A stretch of DNA of 11,031 nt, taken from Reyranella sp. (GTDB taxonomy: Bacteria; Pseudomonadota; Alphaproteobacteria; Reyranellales; Reyranellaceae). The stretch spans positions 1-11,031 of the forward strand of contig SCVT01000388.1 of NCBI GenBank assembly GCA_004296815.1, given 5' to 3'. The position numbers and the translations under genes are program-made. The notes beneath the pieces were generated by a model. It was not told the origin of the DNA, did no database searches, and saw nothing but the letters and a program-made list of their open reading frames with translations. Positions 6,185 through 11,031 of this stretch are shown piece by piece (positions within the stretch are counted from its first letter, which is position 1; the number at the start of each line of letters is the position of its first letter).

Positions 6185-7465
6185 ATGTCGAAGTCGTCTG
6201 TGGCGAAGGACGGGAGCGCACGGGTCGCCGTCATCCTGAAGGGATGGCCGCGTCTCTCCGAGACGTTCATTGCGCAGGAGCTTGCCGGGCTGGAGGCGCG
6301 TGGCGTCGCGCTCGAACTGTGGTCGATGCGCAAGCCGACCGACAAGGCGCGCCATCCCGTGCACGATCGCGTCACGGGCCGCGTCGTCTACCTGCCGGAA
6401 TATCTCAAGGACGATCCGGCCCGTGTCCTCGCCGGCTGGCAGAAGGCGCGACGACTTCCCGGCTACGCGCTCGCGCGCCGGAAATTCCTCGCCGATCTGC
6501 GCCGCGACTTCACGCCCAACCGCGTCCGCCGCTGGGGCCAGGCACTGGTGCTGGCGGCCGAGCTGCCGGCCTCGATCGAGCGGCTCTACGCGCACTTCCT
6601 GCACACGCCGGCCTCGGTGACGCGCTATGCGGCCACCATGCGCGGCCTGCCGTGGAGCGTGTCGGCGCATGCCAAGGACATCTGGACCAGCGAGCCGTGG
6701 GAGGTGGGCGACAAGCTCACGGACTGCGACTGGCTCGTCACCTGCACCAACGTCGGCCTGCAGCGGCTGAAGGAGCTGGCGCCGCGGCCGGAGCGTCTGC
6801 GTCTCGTCTATCACGGCCTCGACTTCGCCCATCTGCCGCCGGCACCGCCGCCGAGGCCGGACCGCAACGGCACCGATCCGCACGATCCCGTCGTGATCTT
6901 GTCGGTCGGCCGCAAGGTCGAGAAGAAGGGCTATGACGATCTCCTCGAAGCACTGGCCGCGCTGCCGCGCACGCTGAACTGGCGGTTCGAGCATGTCGGC
7001 GCCGGTGGCCTCTCCGATGTGCTGAAGGCGCAGGCGCAGTCGCTCGGCATCGCCGATCGCTGCACCTGGCTCGGCGGCCAGCCACAGAAGGCGGTGTTCG
7101 CGGCCCTCGCGCGCGCCGATCTCTTCGTGCTGGCGAGCAAGAAGGCGGCGGACGGCGACCAAGACGGTCTGCCCAACGTGCTGATGGAGGCTGCGCACCA
7201 GGGCCTGCCCATCGTGTCGACCAACGCCGCCGCGATCGGCGAGTTCGTCACCGACGGCGAGACGGGCCTGCTGGTACCCCCGGCCGCGCCGCAGGAGTTG
7301 AGCGCAGCCCTCGCGCGGTTGATCGGCAACCCGGACCTGCGGCAGCGCCTGGCGCAGCGGGCTGGCGAGGTCGTGCGCACGCGCTTCTCCTACGAAGCCG
7401 GCGTCGACTGGATTGCGTCGGCCCTGGGACAGGATCGCACCGCCGCCGCGCGCGCCGCGGAGTAG
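6185..7465 (+). CDS. GT4-family glycosyltransferase (WcaL/ExoL-like)
   Basis: A 426-residue retaining GT-B glycosyltransferase, resembling the colanic-acid or exopolysaccharide GT4 enzymes that add a sugar from a nucleotide donor to a lipid-linked glycan. The N-terminal domain begins at RVAVILKGWPRLSETFI (13-29), the usual WP+LSETF opening of this subgroup. The donor domain has SVGRKVEKKGYDDL (240-253) and DGDQDGLPNVLMEAAHQGLP (323-342). In the EX7E motif the first acid is Asp (D327) and the second is E335. ETGLLVPP (359-366) closes the fold. The ATG at 6185 follows the previous stop by 13 bases with no good ribosome site. A GTG at 6200 is an alternative start that would remove only five residues. 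No membrane segment is evident. Confidence 0.92.
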   Translation: MSKSSVAKDGSARVAVILKGWPRLSETFIAQELAGLEARGVALELWSMRKPTDKARHPVHDRVTGRVVYLPEYLKDDPARVLAGWQKARRLPGYALARRKFLADLRRDFTPNRVRRWGQALVLAAELPASIERLYAHFLHTPASVTRYAATMRGLPWSVSAHAKDIWTSEPWEVGDKLTDCDWLVTCTNVGLQRLKELAPRPERLRLVYHGLDFAHLPPAPPPRPDRNGTDPHDPVVILSVGRKVEKKGYDDLLEALAALPRTLNWRFEHVGAGGLSDVLKAQAQSLGIADRCTWLGGQPQKAVFAALARADLFVLASKKAADGDQDGLPNVLMEAAHQGLPIVSTNAAAIGEFVTDGETGLLVPPAAPQELSAALARLIGNPDLRQRLAQRAGEVVRTRFSYEAGVDWIASALGQDRTAAARAAE

Positions 7466-7468
7466 AAG

Positions 7469-8572
7469 GTGCGCGTGGCTCTGCACACGCCGCTGAAGCC
7501 GCCGGACAGCCCCGTGCCGTCGGGCGATCGCGAGATGGCGCGCGGTCTGCGTCGCCTCCTGGAGCGGCTGGGCCATTCGGTCGTCGAGCCGAAGCTGAGC
7601 CACGTCGTGCCGGGCGTGCCGCCGGCCGAAGCGCACATCGCGCTGGAGCGGCGCACGCGCGCACAGGCTGAACGACTGATCCGACGCTGGCACGCGTTGC
7701 CCGCGCATCATCCCGAGCGCTTCGATCTCTGGTTCACCTATCACTGCTACTACCGCAAGCCCGACTGGCTGGGCCCGATCGTGACCCGAGCGCTGGGCAT
7801 CCCCTACGTGATCGCCGAGGCAAGCCACGCGCCGCGCCGCGCCTACGGCCCGACACGGCTCGGCCATCGCGCCGTGGAGCGTGCGCTGGCCGCTGCCGAT
7901 CTCGTCCTGACGGTGAATCCACGCGACGTCGCGGGTGTGAAGGCGCGTCTGCGCCCGGGGGCGCGGCAGGCTTGGTTGCCACCGTTCATCGATACGACGC
8001 CGTTCCGCAGTCCCGCGCGCCGCAATGCCAGCCAGCCGCCGCTGCTGCTCGCCGTCGGCATGATGCGTTCGCGCGACAAGGCTGAGTCGTACCGCGTGTT
8101 GGCGCGGGCGCTGGCGAAGCTCGGCGATCGGAAATGGCGCGCGCTGCTGGTCGGCGACGGGCCGGCGCGGACCGAGATCGAAAGCTTGATGGCGCCGTTC
8201 GGGGATCGCGTGCGCTTCGCCGGCGCCGTGCCGCACGCCGATCTGCCGGCACTCTACGCATCAGCGGACCTTTACGTCTGGCCTGCGATCAACGAAGCCT
8301 ACGGCATGGCCTTTCTCGAAGCCCAGGCAGCGGGTCTGCCTGTCGTCGCTGGCCGAACCGGCGGCGTCCCGGCCGTCGTTGCCGACGGCGTCACGGGTCT
8401 GCTGACGCCCATCGGCGACGCCGATGCCTTCGCGGCGGCCGTGGCGCGCCTGCTCGATGCGCCAGAGGAACGCGCGCGTCTTGGCACTGCGGCCATGGCA
8501 CGCGTCGCCGCCCGTCACGATGAGCGCGCGGCTGCCCACGCGCTGGCCGCCGCGTTGCGGACCTTGCGATGA
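7469..8572 (+). CDS. GT4-family glycosyltransferase
   Basis: A 367-residue GT-B glycosyltransferase. The N-terminus MRVALHTPLKPPDSPVPSGD (1-20) carries the PSGD segment before the first helix. The donor domain shows LLAVGMMRSRDKAESY (193-208), LLVGDGPAR (226-234) and a full EX7E motif in NEAYGMAFLEAQAAGLP (E276 and E284), ending with GVTGLLTPIG (307-316). The GTG at 7469 is chosen as start. GGAG lies six bases upstream and the gap to the previous stop is only three bases. No later start would keep the first beta strand. Its own stop overlaps the ATG of the phosphatase gene (ATGA). It probably adds one sugar of the same glycan as its neighbours; donor and acceptor are unknown. Confidence 0.91.
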   Translation: MRVALHTPLKPPDSPVPSGDREMARGLRRLLERLGHSVVEPKLSHVVPGVPPAEAHIALERRTRAQAERLIRRWHALPAHHPERFDLWFTYHCYYRKPDWLGPIVTRALGIPYVIAEASHAPRRAYGPTRLGHRAVERALAAADLVLTVNPRDVAGVKARLRPGARQAWLPPFIDTTPFRSPARRNASQPPLLLAVGMMRSRDKAESYRVLARALAKLGDRKWRALLVGDGPARTEIESLMAPFGDRVRFAGAVPHADLPALYASADLYVWPAINEAYGMAFLEAQAAGLPVVAGRTGGVPAVVADGVTGLLTPIGDADAFAAAVARLLDAPEERARLGTAAMARVAARHDERAAAHALAAALRTLR

Positions 8573-9162
8573 GCGGCGTGCCGTTCGCGATCCTGCGCCA
8601 CGCGCCCACCGAGTGGAACGCGGCGCGCCGGCTGCAGGGCCTCACCGACACCTGCCTCAGCCCGGAGGGCGAGGCGGCCGCACGACGCTGGCGCCTGCCG
8701 CCGCCGGCCGATCGTTGGCGGCGCGCGTCGAGTCCCCTGCAGCGTGCGCGGCGCACAGCGGAGCTGCTGCAGCCATCCGTGCCGATAGCGATCGACTCCG
8801 CTCTGCGCGAGATGAGCTTCGGCGCTTGGGAAGGCCACACCGTGCAGGAGCTGCGCGCGACGGGTGGTGCCGCCTTCGCCGCGGCCGAAGCGGCCGGCCT
8901 CGACTTCCTGCCGCCCGGCGGGGAGTCGCCGCGCATGGCCATGGCACGAATCGGACGCTGGGCCTCGACGCTCAGCGAACCCACCGTCGCGGTGTCGCAC
9001 AAGGCCGCGATCCGCGCGCTGCTGGCGCTGGCGACGGGGTGGGACATGCTGGGCCGCCCGCCGCACAAGCTCGACTGGAAGTCGGTCCACTTCTTCATCG
9101 CGCACGGCGACGGTCGCGTGACGATCGATCGCCTGAACGTGCAGTTCGAGAAGGCATCATGA
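8569..9162 (+). CDS. Histidine phosphatase family protein
   Basis: A 197-residue protein of the histidine phosphatase (phosphoglycerate mutase-like) superfamily, which transfers phosphate to an active-site histidine. The opening ILRHAPTEWN (8-17) has the nucleophile H11 in an RHA variant of the usual RHG. Further elements are ASSPLQRARRTAELL (53-67, R59), LREMSFGAWEGHT (79-91, E81) and VSHKAAIRALLA (142-153, H144). The catalytic set R10, H11, R59, E81 and H144 therefore looks complete. The length fits the small cobalamin/alpha-ribazole phosphatase-like branch, but no cobalamin gene is nearby. It is embedded between glycosyltransferase genes with ATGA overlaps on both sides, so a sugar-phosphate or lipid-phosphate substrate in the glycan pathway is the reasonable inference. 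No signal peptide is seen. Confidence 0.92.
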   Translation: MSGVPFAILRHAPTEWNAARRLQGLTDTCLSPEGEAAARRWRLPPPADRWRRASSPLQRARRTAELLQPSVPIAIDSALREMSFGAWEGHTVQELRATGGAAFAAAEAAGLDFLPPGGESPRMAMARIGRWASTLSEPTVAVSHKAAIRALLALATGWDMLGRPPHKLDWKSVHFFIAHGDGRVTIDRLNVQFEKAS

Positions 9163-10304
9163 CGGGCCGCGTCTTCTTCTATGTGCAGCATCTCCTGGGC
9201 ATCGGGCATCTGCGTCGCGCCGCCACGCTCGCCCGCGCGATGGTCGCAGGCGGCCTCGACGTGCTGGTCGTCTCCGGCGGTGCGCCGGTGGCCGACCTCG
9301 ATCTCGGCGGGGCGCGCTTCCATCAGCTCCCGCCCGTCCGCGCGGCAGACGCGCGCCTGAAGGAGCTGTCGCATCTCGACGGCACGCCGCTCGACGACGC
9401 CTTCCGCGCGCGCCGTACGCAGATGTTGCTCCATCTGTTCGAGGCCGAGGCGCCCGACATTCTTCTCACCGAACAGTTCCCGTTCGGCCGCACGCAGCTT
9501 CGCTTCGAGCTGATGCCGCTTCTCGACGCTGCGCAGGCGCGCGCACCGGCGCCATGGATCGTCTCCTCCGTCCGCGACGTGCTGCGCCGTTCGGCCTCGC
9601 CCGCCCGCGTCGACGAGATGGTCGCGACCTTCGAGGTCTTCGACACGGTGCTGATCCATGCCGATCCCGCGCTGGTGCGGCTCGACGACAGTTTCCCGGG
9701 CTGGGCCGACATCCAGGATCGCGCGCTTTATACGGGCTACGTCGCGGAATCAGACCCATCGAGGGCGCCGCAAGGCGACGTCGGCAAGGGCGAGGTGATC
9801 GTCTCCGCCGGCGGCGGCGCGGTGGGCGCGCCGCTGCTGCACGCGGCCATCGCCGCGCGTCCGTTGACGTCGCTCGCCGACCGCAAGTGGAGGATCCTCG
9901 TCGGGCCCAACATGGCTGAAGCGGAGCGCGCGGCGCTCGCCGAAGCAGCGAGTGCCGGCATCATCGTCGAACCTGCCCGCGCCGACTTCGTCGATCTGCT
10001 TGCCAATTCGGCACTGTCGATCTCGCAGGCGGGTTACAACACTGTCGTGGAAACCCTCTGCCATGCGGATCGCGCTGTGCTGGTGCCGTTCGGAACCGCA
10101 CGCGAGACCGAGCAGGCCGACCGCGCCCGTGTCCTTGTGGAGCGCGGCATGGTCGCCGCCGTGCCGCCGGACGCTCTGACCCCGCAGACGCTGGCTGCCG
10201 CTGTCGCCCGTGCCTGGTCGGGCCCGTCGATCCGCAGCTTCCCGCGGGTCGATGCGCGTGGTGGCCCGGCGACGGTCGCGGCCTTGCGGCAGATGCTGTC
10301 ATGA
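9159..10304 (+). CDS. MurG-like GT-B glycosyltransferase (COG4671 type), copy B
   Basis: A 381-residue paralogue of the first glycosyltransferase in the operon. The N-terminal domain opens with RVFFYVQHLLGIGHLRR (4-20), with GIGH in place of GLGH. The donor domain has VIVSAGGGAVGAPLL (213-227) and SISQAGYNTVVETL (287-300), with AGYNT and E298 aligned to GGYNT and E307 of copy A. ETEQADRARVL (316-326) follows, where GT28-like enzymes contact the nucleotide sugar. The ATG at 9159 overlaps the phosphatase stop as ATGA. The open frame continues far upstream, but that part is an out-of-frame shadow of the two preceding genes. Copy B lacks copy A's Pro/Glu-rich tail. Its stop overlaps the next start as ATGA. 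Substrates are unknown; divergence from copy A suggests a different linkage or acceptor. Confidence 0.86.
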   Translation: MTGRVFFYVQHLLGIGHLRRAATLARAMVAGGLDVLVVSGGAPVADLDLGGARFHQLPPVRAADARLKELSHLDGTPLDDAFRARRTQMLLHLFEAEAPDILLTEQFPFGRTQLRFELMPLLDAAQARAPAPWIVSSVRDVLRRSASPARVDEMVATFEVFDTVLIHADPALVRLDDSFPGWADIQDRALYTGYVAESDPSRAPQGDVGKGEVIVSAGGGAVGAPLLHAAIAARPLTSLADRKWRILVGPNMAEAERAALAEAASAGIIVEPARADFVDLLANSALSISQAGYNTVVETLCHADRAVLVPFGTARETEQADRARVLVERGMVAAVPPDALTPQTLAAAVARAWSGPSIRSFPRVDARGGPATVAALRQMLS

Positions 10305-11031
10305 CGGGCTGGCAGGCCCTCGCCGACGAGGCCGCGCGCTGGCGTGACGCAGGGCGCACCGCTGAGCTCTGGTGGCGCGACGATGACGCAGTCGACGTAA
10401 CGCCGGCTCTCGATCGGCTGCTGGCGATCCATCGCGATACTGGAGCGCCACTGGCCCTCGCGGTTGTACCGGCTAAGTCCACGGTGGCCCTTGCCGCGCA
10501 GCTCGCCGATCTGCCGGGCATCGATGTGTTGCAACACGGCTACGCGCACGCCAACCATGCAGTGCCGCCGGCCAAGAAGATCGAGCTCGGGCTGGAGCGG
10601 CCGGCGATGCTGGTGCTGGGTGAGCTCGGCACGGGCTGGTTGGCGCTCGAGCGGATGTTCGCCAATAAGGCGCTGCCGGTGATGGTGCCGCCGTGGAACC
10701 GCATCGCGCCGGTTCTGGTGCCGACCCTGCCGGAGATCGGCTATCGCGGACTTTCGACCTTCGGCCCGCGGACGCGACCCATACCGGTGCGGGGATTGAG
10801 GCAGGTCAACACGCATGTCGACCTGGTCGACTGGAAGAGCCGCTCTTTCGTCGGCGAGGAGCCCGCGCTGGCCGCGCTGGTCGGTGCGCTGGCGCGCGCA
10901 CGTGCCGGCGATTCGGAACCGGTGGGGCTGCTCAGTCACCATCTTGCGATGGACGACGGGGCTTGGGATTTCCTAAGGTCGATCCTGGAACGAACGATCG
11001 CGATGCCCGGCCTGCGCGTGGCTGCGGCGCG
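10301..11031 (+). CDS. NodB-like polysaccharide deacetylase family protein, 3' end outside window
   Basis: The frame is open from the ATG at 10301 to the window edge, giving 243 residues without a stop. It resembles the NodB/CE4 deacetylases, which remove N- or O-acetyl groups from sugars using a metal held by one Asp and two His. The visible landmarks fit: LWWRDDDAV (23-31) supplies the metal/catalytic aspartates, LQHGYAHANH (77-86) has the His-x3-His pair (H79, H83), VPPWNR (129-134) corresponds to motif 3, and GLLSHHLAMDDG (209-220) gives the late LxxH-like histidine. There is no signal peptide, so it would act inside the cell on a precursor or nucleotide-linked sugar. It overlaps the upstream glycosyltransferase by ATGA. 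The motifs are spaced loosely compared with textbook NodB proteins, so the family is more certain than the activity. Confidence 0.84.
   Translation, partial: MTGWQALADEAARWRDAGRTAELWWRDDDAVDVTPALDRLLAIHRDTGAPLALAVVPAKSTVALAAQLADLPGIDVLQHGYAHANHAVPPAKKIELGLERPAMLVLGELGTGWLALERMFANKALPVMVPPWNRIAPVLVPTLPEIGYRGLSTFGPRTRPIPVRGLRQVNTHVDLVDWKSRSFVGEEPALAALVGALARARAGDSEPVGLLSHHLAMDDGAWDFLRSILERTIAMPGLRVAAA

Noticed and set aside
5954..8236. A 760-codon open frame on the minus strand, antisense to the glycosyltransferases
   Set aside because: Same high-GC antisense effect. It is Arg-rich with no motifs, while the plus strand carries GT4 and MurG-like motifs. Similar minus-strand frames at 4777-6375 and 8391-9659 are rejected for the same reason.
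8424..9158. Upstream extension of the copy B glycosyltransferase frame
   Set aside because: It is out of frame with the GT4 and phosphatase genes that occupy this region and has shadow composition. The ATGA overlap at 9159 and the immediate GT-B opening fix the real start.
9157..10309. Identical 11-base string TCATGACGGGC at the starts of copy B and the deacetylase
   Set aside because: Explained by two ATGA overlaps followed by the same Met-Thr-Gly codons; too short to call a repeat or regulatory element.

Overview
The window is a gene-dense stretch of high-GC chromosome. Codon third positions are strongly G/C, junctions are short, and every protein looks alphaproteobacterial. A Rhodospirillales/Hyphomicrobiales-type soil or water organism (Reyranella-like) is my guess from family flavour, not from a marker gene. 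I see no tRNA, rRNA, CRISPR array, insertion sequence or phage gene.

Layout. (1) Bases 2-1042, plus strand: the end of an exodeoxyribonuclease III gene (5' end outside the window), then a small GlsB/YeaQ-type membrane protein. (2) Bases 1039-4723, minus strand: a compact three-gene unit read from 4723 down to 1039. It encodes a 906-residue ABC-exporter-like protein, a stand-alone cyclic-nucleotide-binding-domain protein, and a small class I SAM methyltransferase. Its last stop codon interlocks with the stop codon of the GlsB gene. (3) Bases 4724-4896: a 173-bp divergent intergenic region with an imperfect dyad and the only room for promoters of both units. (4) Bases 4897-11031, plus strand: a glycan-assembly operon. 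The order is MurG-like glycosyltransferase, GT4 glycosyltransferase, GT4 glycosyltransferase, histidine phosphatase, second MurG-like glycosyltransferase, and a NodB-like polysaccharide deacetylase cut by the window edge. The last three junctions are all ATGA overlaps, so translation is probably coupled.

The most unusual item is the ABC protein. Its membrane half is an ordinary type I exporter fold. Its nucleotide-binding half keeps the Walker A lysine, the Q-loop glutamine and the Walker B glutamate. It has lost the A-loop aromatic residue, the Walker A Ser/Thr (now Asp), the LSGGQ serine/glycine core, the Walker B aspartate (now Asn) and the H-loop histidine (now Asn). It is also about 300 residues too long. 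Reading the extra segment shows that the block running from just after the Q-loop to the helix after the signature motif is present three times in diverged form. The cotranscribed cyclic-nucleotide-binding protein and methyltransferase make this a candidate uncharacterised membrane system, possibly nucleotide-controlled.

The plus-strand operon has the parts of an undescribed surface glycan or glycolipid pathway: four glycosyltransferases, one phosphatase and one deacetylase. No initiating transferase, polymerase or flippase is visible here, so the product cannot be named from this window.
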